Source: Marisimplicoccus sp965655775
Lineage (GTDB): Bacteria; Bacteroidota; Bacteroidia; Flavobacteriales; Flavobacteriaceae
Direction of reading: 5' to 3'
NCBI GenBank assembly: GCA_965655775.1
Contig: CBFHHV010000001.1
Location: 62,001 to 126,000 of the forward strand
DNA length: 64,000 bases
Under the pieces are notes generated by a model that worked only from the letters and a program-made list of their open reading frames with translations, ran no database searches and had not been told where the DNA came from. The translations under genes and the position numbers were made by a program. The stretch's first letter is position 1. Each line of letters starts with the position of its first letter. This document shows positions 1 to 8,385 of the stretch, one piece after another.

Positions 1-230
1 GCACCAGTTTTTTCTTTGTTACCAAATAATCTAGCAGGAAAAACTTTAGTATTGTTTAATACAATAACATCCCCATCATCATAAAAGTCAATCATATCCT
101 TAAAAACCAAATGTTCAATTTTTTCTTCTTTTCTATTTAGAAGCATTAGCTTACATTCATCTCTCTCGTTAGAGGGATACTGAGCAAGATATTTATCAGG
201 TAATTTGTAATCAAAGTCAGATAATTTCAT
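1..230 (-). CDS. queA: tRNA preQ1 S-adenosylmethionine ribosyltransferase-isomerase, N-terminal part (cut by window edge)
   Basis: Partial gene; the first 76 codons are visible and the rest lies beyond base 1. The protein opens MKLSDFDYKLPDKYLAQYP and continues to VIVLNNTKVFPARLFG. Both stretches are highly characteristic of the QueA N-terminus. The family transfers and isomerises the ribosyl group of SAM onto preQ1 at the wobble base of tRNAs, giving epoxyqueuosine. The ATG at 230 sits 58 bases after the aroA stop on the same strand, so queA is probably the last gene of the adk-obg-mazG-aroA-queA operon. The assignment is from sequence resemblance only; the C-terminal half cannot be checked here. 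Confidence 0.9.
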   Translation of the reverse strand, partial: MKLSDFDYKLPDKYLAQYPSNERDECKLMLLNRKEEKIEHLVFKDMIDFYDDGDVIVLNNTKVFPARLFGNKEKTG

Positions 231-288
231 GGTGATTTATTAAGACCGCAAATATAACCTTCTGAGATACCGAAAGTCAAGTATTTAT

Positions 289-1515
289 CTATTTATTTTT
301 TAAAATATTAAATCCTAAACTTTCTAAATCATTCCAAAAGTTGATATAAGACTTAGTTACAACTTCAGGATTATTTATTTTAAGAGGGACTTTAAGGGAC
401 AAAGGAGCAAAAGACATAGCCATTCTATGATCATTATATGTCTCAATTATAACTTGATGTTTTAAATTTGAATTATTTTCAAGTGTTATTGAATTTTCAG
501 TTATTTCAACTTTATCTACATTAAATTTTTCAATTTCATTTTTTAGAGCAATCAGCCTATCTGTTTCTTTTATCTTTAGAGTATGTAAGCCATCCAACTT
601 ACAGTCAACTCCAAGCCCAAGACAAGTGACAATTATAGTCTGAGCTAGATCTGGACTGTCTTTTAAATTTAGGTTAATACTTTTAGGAAGATCAATTTTA
701 TTCTTAGTTAAAATAATATTATTTTCCTCAAATTTTGTTTCAACACCAAATATTTTATAAATATCAACAAGTCTTGAATCACCTTGTAAACTTTCTTTAA
801 AGAAGGTAGAGAGGGTTAGTCTTGCTGAGTCAGATAAGGCGGCAATACTAAAGAAGTAAGAGGCTGAACTCCAGTCTGATTCAACAAATTGTTCCGGAAT
901 AGCTTTTTCTTTAAATGGCTCAATAGTAATCTCCCCATCATCAATTTTAGTAATTCCACCTATTCTGTCAATGATTTTTTTTGTCATCAAGATGTATGGT
1001 AAGGATGTAATCTCAGAAGACAACTCAATCTTTAGACCATTTTCAAGAGAAACACCCAACATCATTAGAGATGAAATGTATTGTGAGCTAACATCTGCAG
1101 GTAAAGTAACTGAGTTACTTAAAATATTTTTCCCATTAATTATTATGGGAGGAAATCCACTTTTTTCAGTATACTCGATATCACAACCTAGGTCTTTTAA
1201 GGCATCTACTAAAATAGAAATAGGTCTTTGCTTCATCCTATTTGATCCAGTTAAAACTTTTGAGTTTTCTGAAATGGATGAATAATATGAAGTTAAGAAT
1301 CTCATTGCAGTTCCAGCATGCCCAATATTAATTTCTTTTTTATCAGATTCAATTGCAGATAACATTAATTGAGTATCATCCGAGTCTGATAAATTAAAAA
1401 TTTTAAAATAAGACGTATATGCTCTTAATAATATCAGCCTATTTGATTCACTTTTTGAGCCACTAATACTTACATCACCTTGAATGTCTTGAAATTCTTT
1501 TGAAATCTTGTACAC
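289..1515 (-). CDS. aroA: 3-phosphoshikimate 1-carboxyvinyltransferase (EPSP synthase)
   Basis: Sixth step of the shikimate pathway: joins PEP and shikimate-3-phosphate to make EPSP in the cytosol. The 408 residues fit the short bacteroidotal form of the family (E. coli enzyme about 427). Visible landmarks are the N-terminal KSESNR substrate-binding motif, GTAMRFLTSY near residue 67, the S3P-binding segment SSQYISSLMM, a central DSPDLAQT, KIKETDRL, and the C-terminal YNDHRMAMSFA. The start codon is GTG, overlapping the TAG stop of the upstream mazG-like gene by one base (TAGTG), which supports both this start and translational coupling. It supplies chorismate for the Phe/Tyr operon found at 54.5-59.9 kb. 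No anomaly seen. Confidence 0.96.
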   Translation of the reverse strand: MYKISKEFQDIQGDVSISGSKSESNRLILLRAYTSYFKIFNLSDSDDTQLMLSAIESDKKEINIGHAGTAMRFLTSYYSSISENSKVLTGSNRMKQRPISILVDALKDLGCDIEYTEKSGFPPIIINGKNILSNSVTLPADVSSQYISSLMMLGVSLENGLKIELSSEITSLPYILMTKKIIDRIGGITKIDDGEITIEPFKEKAIPEQFVESDWSSASYFFSIAALSDSARLTLSTFFKESLQGDSRLVDIYKIFGVETKFEENNIILTKNKIDLPKSINLNLKDSPDLAQTIIVTCLGLGVDCKLDGLHTLKIKETDRLIALKNEIEKFNVDKVEITENSITLENNSNLKHQVIIETYNDHRMAMSFAPLSLKVPLKINNPEVVTKSYINFWNDLESLGFNILKNK

Positions 1516-1841
1516 TATTTTAGTTTAATATTAGACTTGTGTCTATTTTTATCCCTTCTAGTTTTTTTGTTTAAATTTTCATGAAAAGATTTCTCCAAAT
1601 CAATTCCTGTTTGATTTGCTAGGCAAATTAATACAAATAAAACATCAGATAACTCATCAGCAAGATTATCTTCATTGTCACTAATTTTTGAACTTTGCTC
1701 ACCATATTTTCTAGCAATTATTCTTGCGACTTCTCCTACCTCTTCAGACAGAATAGCCATATTTGTTAACTCATTAAAATATCGAACACCATGTTCATTT
1801 ATCCACTGATCAACTTTTTTTTGTGCATTTTTAATATTCAT
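1515..1841 (-). CDS. MazG-like nucleotide pyrophosphohydrolase
   Basis: Small (108 residues) all-alpha NTP pyrophosphatase-like protein. The metal-binding pattern of the MazG/dUTPase-2 superfamily is visible: EEVGEVARI around residues 29-37 (ExxE) and DELSDVLFVL around 61-70 (ExxD). Members hydrolyse (d)NTPs to monophosphates and PPi, often as house cleaning; the substrate here cannot be told from sequence. It overlaps the obg stop upstream by 11 bases and the aroA GTG downstream by one base, so it is embedded in the adk-obg-aroA transcript. ATG start at 1841. A single short domain distinguishes it from full two-domain MazG. Confidence 0.85.
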   Translation of the reverse strand: MNIKNAQKKVDQWINEHGVRYFNELTNMAILSEEVGEVARIIARKYGEQSSKISDNEDNLADELSDVLFVLICLANQTGIDLEKSFHENLNKKTRRDKNRHKSNIKLK

Positions 1842-2850
1842 AACTATTTTTTTGATTTAGTGTTTCCCATAGTATCTCTTTCAAACTATTTACGCCATAC
1901 GAGCTTACAGATGAAAATATAGTAAATGGAATTGATTTAAATTCTTTTTTTAAAATATTTTGAAATTCTTCCAATAGCTCCTCATCCATTAGGTCTGATT
2001 TACTAAAGGCAATTATAAAATCTTTATCAGTTAATTCAGGATTGTATTTTACAAGCTCTTTTTTCAAAACTTCAAAATCTTTCTTTACATTTTTAGAGTC
2101 TACTGGAATAATGTAAAGCAAAATAGAATTTCGTTCGATGTGTCTTAAAAAATAGTGTCCTAATCCTCTACCCTCACTCGCTCCCTCAATTATTCCAGGT
2201 ATATCTGCCATTACAAATGATCTATAGTCTGACATTGAAACTATCCCTAGGTTTGGTTTTAAAGTTGTAAACTCATAATCAGCAATTTTTGGTTTGGCAT
2301 CAGATAAAACTGATAATAATGTTGACTTACCAGCGTTAGGAAATCCAACAAGCCCTACATCGGCAAGCACTTTTAATTCGAGAGTTATCTGAAGTTCTTG
2401 ACCTGTTAGACCTGATTGAGAATATCTTGGTGTTTGATTTGTTGGAGATTTAAAATGGGAATTTCCTAAACCACCTTTTCCTCCTCTCAATAGGATAATC
2501 TCTTCTTTATCCTCGTTTATTTCAAGTATAGTTTTTTCAGTTATTGAGTCTTTGACAATAGTTCCAAGAGGTACTCTAATAAAAATATTTTTTCCACTTA
2601 AACCTGATTTTTTAGAGCCACCACCATCACCTCCATTACCTGCCTTAAAATGTTTTTTAAATCTAAAACTTTGAAGTGTCCACAGGTTTGAATCCCCAAC
2701 GACTATAATATTCCCACCATCTCCACCATCTCCACCATCAGGACCTCCTTTAGGAACGTATTTTTCTCGTCTTAGATGAGTAGAACCTCTTCCCCCCTTA
2801 CCTGATTTAACAGTAAGTTTTACATAGTCTACAAAGTTATCAACTATCAT
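1831..2850 (-). CDS. obgE: Obg-family GTPase
   Basis: Essential GTPase that associates with the 50S subunit and links ribosome maturation with the cell cycle and stress. The N-terminal glycine-rich Obg fold (residues 1-160, runs of GGDGGDGG near 39-46) precedes the G domain. G1 is GFPNAGKS at 169-176, G2 is within FTTLKPNLG, G3 is DIPGIIEGA, and G4 appears as AFSKSDL. At 339 residues it lacks the variable OCT extension of some Gram-positive homologues. It lies 4 bases downstream of adk and overlaps the mazG-like gene by 11 bases. The ATG start at 2850 gives the canonical FVDYVKLTVKSGKGG beginning. Confidence 0.97.
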   Translation of the reverse strand: MIVDNFVDYVKLTVKSGKGGRGSTHLRREKYVPKGGPDGGDGGDGGNIIVVGDSNLWTLQSFRFKKHFKAGNGGDGGGSKKSGLSGKNIFIRVPLGTIVKDSITEKTILEINEDKEEIILLRGGKGGLGNSHFKSPTNQTPRYSQSGLTGQELQITLELKVLADVGLVGFPNAGKSTLLSVLSDAKPKIADYEFTTLKPNLGIVSMSDYRSFVMADIPGIIEGASEGRGLGHYFLRHIERNSILLYIIPVDSKNVKKDFEVLKKELVKYNPELTDKDFIIAFSKSDLMDEELLEEFQNILKKEFKSIPFTIFSSVSSYGVNSLKEILWETLNQKNSYEY

Positions 2851-2854
2851 AACA

Positions 2855-3430
2855 TTAGATTAAGATATCTACTAGACCAAAAAGTCTTGAAGTGATATCA
2901 TTAACTGAACCTTTACCATCAACTGAAAAGAATTTATCTTGTTTACTGTAGAAATTTATGAGTATAGAGGTCTTTGTGTTATACTCTTTAAATCTATTTT
3001 TAATTTTTTCTATATCCTGATCGTCAGATCTATTGGTAGTTTTACCACGATCTAGTAATCTTGTAATTAGTTCATCTTCATTAACATCAAGTGCAATTGT
3101 AGCATTTATCTTTAAATTAATTGAACTTAAGAAATCATCTAGAGATTCAGCTTGGTTTAAAGTTCTTGGAAACCCATCAAATATATATCCATTTACTTCT
3201 TTATTTGATAAAACTTCATTCTCCAGCATCTTAATTGTTACAGAATCAGGAACTAGATCTCCATTATCTAGATATGATTTTGCCTCAATACCTAGCTTTG
3301 TTTGATTACTAATATTTTTTCTAAATAGATCTCCAGTTGAGATATGATATAAATTATATTTTTCCTTGAGAAAGTTAGCCTGAGTCCCTTTACCAGATCC
3401 TGGTTTTCCAAAAATTACAATATTAAACAT
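2855..3430 (-). CDS. adk: Adenylate kinase
   Basis: Interconverts AMP + ATP and 2 ADP; essential for nucleotide homeostasis. P-loop GKPGSGKGTQ at residues 8-17, AMP-binding ISTGDLFR, and GFPRTLNQAE in the CORE/LID hinge; RLLDRGKTTNRSDD marks the LID. At 191 residues it is the short-LID form without the zinc-binding insertion, as usual in Bacteroidota. First gene of the adk-obg-mazG-aroA-queA run. It is divergent from purK across a 67-bp gap that carries a TATCTTTG element 5 bases before its ATG. Confidence 0.97.
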   Translation of the reverse strand: MFNIVIFGKPGSGKGTQANFLKEKYNLYHISTGDLFRKNISNQTKLGIEAKSYLDNGDLVPDSVTIKMLENEVLSNKEVNGYIFDGFPRTLNQAESLDDFLSSINLKINATIALDVNEDELITRLLDRGKTTNRSDDQDIEKIKNRFKEYNTKTSILINFYSKQDKFFSVDGKGSVNDITSRLFGLVDILI

Positions 3431-3435
3431 AGCAA

Positions 3436-3443
3436 CAAAGATA
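3436..3443 (-). promoter_or_regulatory. -7 promoter element for adk operon (TATCTTTG)
   Basis: Perfect match to the Bacteroidota -7 consensus TAnnTTTG, ending five bases before the adk ATG. No clear TTTG lies 19-21 bases upstream, so the -33 element is weak. Because transcription starts a few bases after the G, the mRNA would have almost no 5' leader. Inference from motif and position only. Confidence 0.5.
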
Positions 3444-3462
3444 TTTAAAATGTTTCGTATTC

Positions 3463-3493
3463 TTTACCGTGTTTAAAGTTATGCTTATTTTTG
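3463..3493 (+). promoter_or_regulatory. Promoter for purKE (TTTA-N19-TATTTTTG)
   Basis: Perfect -7 element TATTTTTG at 3486-3493 with a near -33 element TTTA at 3463-3466, spacer 19. Only four bases (CCAA) separate it from the purK ATG at 3498, so the transcript is expected to be leaderless or nearly so. It shares the 67-bp divergent region with the adk promoter. Confidence 0.55.
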
Positions 3494-3497
3494 CCAA

Positions 3498-4649
3498 ATG
3501 TTTACTGAAAAAAAGAGAATTGGAATATTAGGTGGGGGTCAACTTGGTAAAATGGTGCTTGACGTTTCAAATAAATGGGGGCTTGATGTTTTTGTTCTTG
3601 ACCCAAATAAAAATTGCCCTTCAAGTAAACTTTGTAATAGATTTTTTGAAGGTGATTTAATGGACTATGAAACTGTTGTTGAATTTGGAAAGCTCTCTGA
3701 CATAATCACCATTGAGATAGAAAATGTTAATGTTGAAGCATTAAAATATTTAGAGTCTTTAAATAAAAAGGTTTATCCGCAAGCCAGTGTAATCGAAATA
3801 ATTCAAGATAAGTCAAAGCAAAAAAACTTTTATCAAAATCACGGAATTCCGACTTCATCCTTTAATATTCTAGGTGGAAGCGATGAGATAAAGAATAAGG
3901 TAAGTAAGGGTGAGATATCCTTCCCATTTATATGGAAAGCATCTAAGATGGGATATGATGGATATGCTGTAAAGAAGATAATTGATAACAAAACTTTAGA
4001 AGAGATTACTAATTCTCATTGTATAATTGAGGAGTTAATTGATATAAAAAAAGAAATCTCAGTTATGGTTGCTTCGAGAGAGTCTGGAGAAAGAGTGGTT
4101 TATCCTGCGGTTGAAATGGAATTTAATAAAAATTCTAATCAAGTTGAGTATATTCTATCTCCAGCTCAAGTTGATGATAAGATCAAATCAAAAGCAGAAA
4201 ATCTTGCATTTAAAGTCTCTGAAAAATATAATATTATTGGAATTATAGCAGTAGAAATGTTCTTAACAAGTGAGGATGAGTTACTCGTTAATGAGGTAGC
4301 ACCAAGGCCACACAATAGTTATCATTTTTCAATTGAAGGTTCCTATACAAGTCAGTTCGAACAATTTATAAGATCAATCCTAGATCTACCTCTTGGAAGT
4401 ACTAAAATCATAGAAAATTCTGTTATGGTAAATCTTGTAGGAGATTCTGATTCAGAGGGAGAAGTGGTTTATAAAAATTTCGATCAAATTATTGGAATAG
4501 AAGGTGTTAATCCTCATATTTACGGTAAATTTGAATCTAAGCCAAATAGGAAGATGGGGCATGTAACAATTATTAATAAAGATTTAGATAGAGCTAAAAA
4601 GATAGCAAAGGAGGTAAAAGATACTGTAATAATAACATCAAAAAAATGA
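3498..4649 (+). CDS. purK: N5-carboxyaminoimidazole ribonucleotide synthase
   Basis: ATP-grasp enzyme that carboxylates AIR to N5-CAIR in purine synthesis, using bicarbonate and ATP. The sequence shows RIGILGGGQLGKM at the N-terminus (pre-ATP-grasp Rossmann-like domain), KASKMGYDGYAV in the ATP-binding loop near residues 152-163, and the metal-binding stretch NEVAPRPHNSYHFSIEG around residues 263-279, typical of PurK. Length 383 is normal. The stop overlaps the purE ATG by four bases (ATGA), so the two successive pathway enzymes are translationally coupled. Confidence 0.97.
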   Translation: MFTEKKRIGILGGGQLGKMVLDVSNKWGLDVFVLDPNKNCPSSKLCNRFFEGDLMDYETVVEFGKLSDIITIEIENVNVEALKYLESLNKKVYPQASVIEIIQDKSKQKNFYQNHGIPTSSFNILGGSDEIKNKVSKGEISFPFIWKASKMGYDGYAVKKIIDNKTLEEITNSHCIIEELIDIKKEISVMVASRESGERVVYPAVEMEFNKNSNQVEYILSPAQVDDKIKSKAENLAFKVSEKYNIIGIIAVEMFLTSEDELLVNEVAPRPHNSYHFSIEGSYTSQFEQFIRSILDLPLGSTKIIENSVMVNLVGDSDSEGEVVYKNFDQIIGIEGVNPHIYGKFESKPNRKMGHVTIINKDLDRAKKIAKEVKDTVIITSKK

Positions 4650-5137
4650 GTCAAGTAGCAATTATAATGGGTAGTAAATCTGACTTCGATATAATGAAGG
4701 ATGCAATTGATATTTTAAAGTCTTTTGGTATTGAGACCGATTATGATATTGTATCAGCTCACAGAACACCAAAAAAAATGATTGAATATGCAACAAACGC
4801 TGAAAAAAATGGAATTAAAGTGATTATAGCTGGAGCGGGTGGTGCAGCTCATTTACCTGGAATGGTTGCCTCAATAACTAGTCTCCCTGTCATCGGCGTA
4901 CCTATCAAGTCTAGAAATTCAATTGATGGTTGGGATTCAATTTTATCAATTTTACAGATGCCTGGAGGGGTACCTGTTGCTACAGTAGCCCTTAATGGAT
5001 CAAAAAATGCTGGAATTCTTGCTGCACAAATAATTGGATCTTTTGATTCAGTTATTTCAGAAAAAGTAAAAAATTACAAAAAAGATCTGGAAGATAGTGT
5101 CATTGAGAGCAGCAAAAACCTCAAGAAAAAATCCTAA
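4646..5137 (+). CDS. purE: N5-carboxyaminoimidazole ribonucleotide mutase
   Basis: Class I PurE, which moves the carboxyl group from N5 to C4 to give CAIR. Landmarks are IIMGSKSDFDIM at the N-terminus (phosphate-binding GSxSD), SAHRTPKKM near residues 38-46, and AGAGGAAHLPGMVA around 72-85. The length (163) is that of the bacterial octameric mutase. It follows purK with an ATGA overlap. Its TAA stop shares bases with the TAG stop of the convergent rhodanese gene (CTAA at 5134-5137), leaving no room for an intergenic terminator. Confidence 0.97.
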   Translation: MSQVAIIMGSKSDFDIMKDAIDILKSFGIETDYDIVSAHRTPKKMIEYATNAEKNGIKVIIAGAGGAAHLPGMVASITSLPVIGVPIKSRNSIDGWDSILSILQMPGGVPVATVALNGSKNAGILAAQIIGSFDSVISEKVKNYKKDLEDSVIESSKNLKKKS

Positions 5138-5481
5138 TCCTTAATCCAGTCATTATATCCTTTTTTATAATGATATATAATTTTAAAACCAAGGGATTTC
5201 ATAATCAGACTAGCCTTTTCACTTCTGTTACCTGACATACAATAAATAATATATTCTTTCTCTTTATCAAGCGCATTAAGGTTATCAATAAATTCTCGTT
5301 TTTGGAAATCAATATTATAGGAATCTTTTATGCTTCCCTGGGTAAACTCTTTGTTAGTTCTAAGGTCAATTATATTTATACTACTTTTCTCTATTAGATC
5401 ATTGACTTCCTCTTTGTTAATTTCTTGTATTATAGGAAGTTGCAAAAAAACTAATAGAGTATAAAAAAAAAGTTTTAACAT
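5134..5481 (-). CDS. Rhodanese-like domain protein with N-terminal membrane or signal segment
   Basis: 115 residues. A hydrophobic N-terminus (MLKLFFYTLLVFLQLP) suggests export or membrane anchoring, followed by a single rhodanese domain. IIDLRTNKEFTQG matches the CH2A-like start, and the active-site loop is CMSGNRSEKA with the catalytic Cys at residue 81. Such single-domain proteins bind or transfer sulfane sulfur; the physiological substrate is unknown. The gene is monocistronic, converges on purE with a 4-base stop overlap, and is divergent from gcvP. No recognisable -7 element was found upstream. Confidence 0.85.
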   Translation of the reverse strand: MLKLFFYTLLVFLQLPIIQEINKEEVNDLIEKSSINIIDLRTNKEFTQGSIKDSYNIDFQKREFIDNLNALDKEKEYIIYCMSGNRSEKASLIMKSLGFKIIYHYKKGYNDWIKD

Positions 5482-5517
5482 TTAATGAACATTATTATTA
5501 TAGTATTCAATATTACA

Positions 5518-5525
5518 TATTTTTG
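5518..5525 (+). promoter_or_regulatory. -7 promoter element for gcvP (TATTTTTG)
   Basis: Perfect TAnnTTTG, thirteen bases before the gcvP ATG, in the 57-bp divergent gap with the rhodanese gene. The -33 region at the expected spacing is poor. No glycine riboswitch fits in so short a gap. Confidence 0.45.
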
Positions 5526-5538
5526 CTAAAAAGTTTTA

Positions 5539-8367
5539 ATGTATAAAGAAAATTTTTCTCGAAGACATATTGGCCCAAGCACTTCTGAGTTAAACAATAT
5601 GTTACAAACAATTGGGGTTAATTCGATTGAGGACTTGCTGTCTCAAACCATTCCTGATAAAATTAGATTAAAAACTGATTTAAATATTCCTGATGCAATT
5701 TCTGAAATGGAATTTTTAAAAGAGATTAAAAAGTTTTCATCATTAAATAAAAATTTTAAAACATACATTGGGTTAGGTTATCATGACACTTTTACTCCTT
5801 CAGTTATACAAAGAAATATACTAGAAAATCCAGGATGGTATACAGCCTACACTCCATATCAACCTGAAATAGCTCAAGGTAGGCTTGAGGCATTATTAAA
5901 TTTTCAGACAATGGTCTGTGATCTAACTAAGATGGAGATTGCAAATGCTTCTTTACTAGATGAAGGCACATCTGCTGCAGAAGCTATGATCATGATGTAT
6001 AACAATAGATCAATAGATCAAAAATCTGAAAACCTTTCTAGATTTTTTGTTGATTCAAATATTCTTCCTCAAACTCTTTCAGTTATTAATACAAGAGCTT
6101 ATCCTTTGGGTATTGAAATTGTAATAGATGATTTGGTAAACATAAATTCAAACGATTATTTTGGATGTATTATTCAGTATCCAGGTAAAGATGGGAACCT
6201 ACCAAATATTGATAAAATTTTGTCTGAAATAAAGAATGATGATTTTAAAACAGTCTTGGCTGTTGATTTAATGTCCTTAGTTATTATTGAACCTCCAAAT
6301 CCAGAGAAAATTGATGTTGTAGTTGGAACAACTCAAAGGTTTGGGATTCCTCTCGGTTATGGTGGGCCTCATGCTGCTTTTTTTGCTACAAAAGAAAAAT
6401 ACAAAAGAAATATTCCAGGAAGAATTATTGGTGTTACAAAAGATGTTGATGGTGACTATGCTCTAAGGATGGCATTACAAACTAGAGAACAGCATATAAA
6501 AAGAGATAGGGCAACCTCAAATATTTGTACAGCTCAAGTTCTACTTGCAGTTATGGCTGGCATGTATGCTGTTTACCATGGATCAAAGGGACTTAGAAAT
6601 ATATCTAGCTCAATCCATCACAAGGCTGTTTATTTATTTAATAAAATTTCATCCTTAGGTATAGAACTAAAATATTCTAAATTCTTTGATACAATTACAA
6701 TAATTTCTGAATCTAAATCTATTCAAAAGATTGCTCTATCAAAAGAAATCAATCTTTGTTATCATTCAGATAATGAGATATCAATATCTGTAAATGAGAA
6801 GACAGATTTAAAAGACCTTGACTCAGTAGTATCAATTTTTGAAGAATATAGTGGGCAGAAATCTAAACATATTGATTTCCCAGATAATCAATTGACAGAA
6901 AATGATAGAAAATCAGAAATTTTGTCTCATCCTGTTTTTAATTCTTATCACTCTGAGACTTCTTTAATGAGATATATTAAGTCTCTTGAAAACAAAGATC
7001 TATCTCTTACCCAATCTATGATTTCTCTAGGTTCATGTACAATGAAACTTAATGCAGCCTCTGAGATGATTCCCCTTAGCTGGAGTGAGTGGAACAGTAT
7101 TCATCCATTTGTACCGACCAATCAAGCTCAAGGATATCATGAAGTAATTGGTAAGTTAGAAAATTATTTAAGTGAGATAACTGGATTTTCAGCTACCTCT
7201 CTTCAACCTAATTCTGGAGCTCAAGGAGAGTATAGCGGATTAATGGTAATAAAATCTTACTTGAACAAAATAGGAGAAAAACATAGAAATATATGTTTGA
7301 TTCCTTCTTCTGCTCATGGCACTAACCCTGCATCTGCAATTATGGCTGGATTAAAAGTTGTAGTAATAGCGACTGATGAAAGAGGTAATATTGATATAAA
7401 TGATTTAAAATTAAAAATTGCTGAACACAAAGATAGCCTGGCTGCCTTAATGATAACTTATCCATCAACTCATGGAGTATTTGAGTCTGAAATTCAGCTA
7501 ATAAATGAACTTATTCATCAAAATGGTGGACAAGTATATATGGATGGTGCTAATATGAATGCACAAGTTGGGTTGACAAGTCCAAAATTAATCGGAGCAG
7601 ATGTTTGTCATTTAAATCTTCACAAGACTTTTTCAATACCCCATGGAGGTGGAGGTCCAGGTGTCGGACCAATTTGTGTTGCTGAACATCTTAAAGATTT
7701 TCTTCCCTCTAATCCAATTATACCCTCAGGTGGTAAGTATCATATTGATGCGATTTCATCTGCACCCTGGGGTTCTGCATTAGTTTGTTTAATTTCTTAC
7801 GGCTACATTAGAATGCTTGGAAAACTTGGTGTAAAAAACTCAACAGAAATTGCCATTGTTAATGCTAACTATATGAAAACAAAACTTGAAAAAAACTTTA
7901 AAATTCTATACAGTGGAGAGAATGGAAGATCTGCTCATGAATTTATAATTGATTGTAGAGAATTTAAAAAATATAATATTGAAGTAGTAGATATTGCAAA
8001 GAGATTAATAGACTATGGGTTTCATGCACCAACTGTTTCATTCCCCGTGCCCGGAACTATGATGATTGAACCAACTGAAAGCGAAAATTTAAATGAAATA
8101 AACAGATTTTGTGAGGCACTTAATTCGATCTATTCTGAGATTACCTCAAATGATGAATCAGACAGAGAGATGCTAAGGAATTCACCTCATACATTAAAGA
8201 TGCTTACTTCAAGCGAATGGAATTATGAATATTCTAGAGAAGAAGCATCCTTCCCAAAAAATTACTTGAAAGCTAATAAATTTTGGCCCTCAGTGAGAAG
8301 GGTTGACGAAGCTTACGGTGATAGAAATTTAATTTGTAGCTGCCCACCTATTGAGACTTATCAATAA
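5539..8367 (+). CDS. gcvP: Glycine dehydrogenase (decarboxylating), P-protein of the glycine cleavage system
   Basis: PLP enzyme that decarboxylates glycine and passes the aminomethyl group to lipoyl-GcvH. The 942-residue single chain carries both halves of the P-protein, unlike the split GcvPA/GcvPB form. The N-terminus shows the family signature FSRRHIGPS, with YTPYQPEIAQGRLEALLNFQ in the N-half. The C-half contains LGSCTMKLN and the PLP-lysine motif NLHKTFSIPHGGGGPG with Lys696. The C-terminus carries the typical RVDEAYGDRNLICSCPP. GcvT and GcvH are not in the window. The downstream KAS III-like gene follows after 18 bases and is probably co-transcribed. Confidence 0.98.
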   Translation: MYKENFSRRHIGPSTSELNNMLQTIGVNSIEDLLSQTIPDKIRLKTDLNIPDAISEMEFLKEIKKFSSLNKNFKTYIGLGYHDTFTPSVIQRNILENPGWYTAYTPYQPEIAQGRLEALLNFQTMVCDLTKMEIANASLLDEGTSAAEAMIMMYNNRSIDQKSENLSRFFVDSNILPQTLSVINTRAYPLGIEIVIDDLVNINSNDYFGCIIQYPGKDGNLPNIDKILSEIKNDDFKTVLAVDLMSLVIIEPPNPEKIDVVVGTTQRFGIPLGYGGPHAAFFATKEKYKRNIPGRIIGVTKDVDGDYALRMALQTREQHIKRDRATSNICTAQVLLAVMAGMYAVYHGSKGLRNISSSIHHKAVYLFNKISSLGIELKYSKFFDTITIISESKSIQKIALSKEINLCYHSDNEISISVNEKTDLKDLDSVVSIFEEYSGQKSKHIDFPDNQLTENDRKSEILSHPVFNSYHSETSLMRYIKSLENKDLSLTQSMISLGSCTMKLNAASEMIPLSWSEWNSIHPFVPTNQAQGYHEVIGKLENYLSEITGFSATSLQPNSGAQGEYSGLMVIKSYLNKIGEKHRNICLIPSSAHGTNPASAIMAGLKVVVIATDERGNIDINDLKLKIAEHKDSLAALMITYPSTHGVFESEIQLINELIHQNGGQVYMDGANMNAQVGLTSPKLIGADVCHLNLHKTFSIPHGGGGPGVGPICVAEHLKDFLPSNPIIPSGGKYHIDAISSAPWGSALVCLISYGYIRMLGKLGVKNSTEIAIVNANYMKTKLEKNFKILYSGENGRSAHEFIIDCREFKKYNIEVVDIAKRLIDYGFHAPTVSFPVPGTMMIEPTESENLNEINRFCEALNSIYSEITSNDESDREMLRNSPHTLKMLTSSEWNYEYSREEASFPKNYLKANKFWPSVRRVDEAYGDRNLICSCPPIETYQ

Positions 8368-8385
8368 TTTAAGTAATTTTATAAG

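Noticed and set aside
971..1285. Open frame of 104 codons on the plus strand inside aroA
   Set aside because: It lies wholly antisense to a well-conserved gene, has no recognisable domain or promoter, and its composition is that expected from the reverse complement of AT-rich coding DNA.
5482..5538. Glycine riboswitch before gcvP
   Set aside because: The 57-base divergent gap is too short for a glycine aptamer and shows no conserved core.
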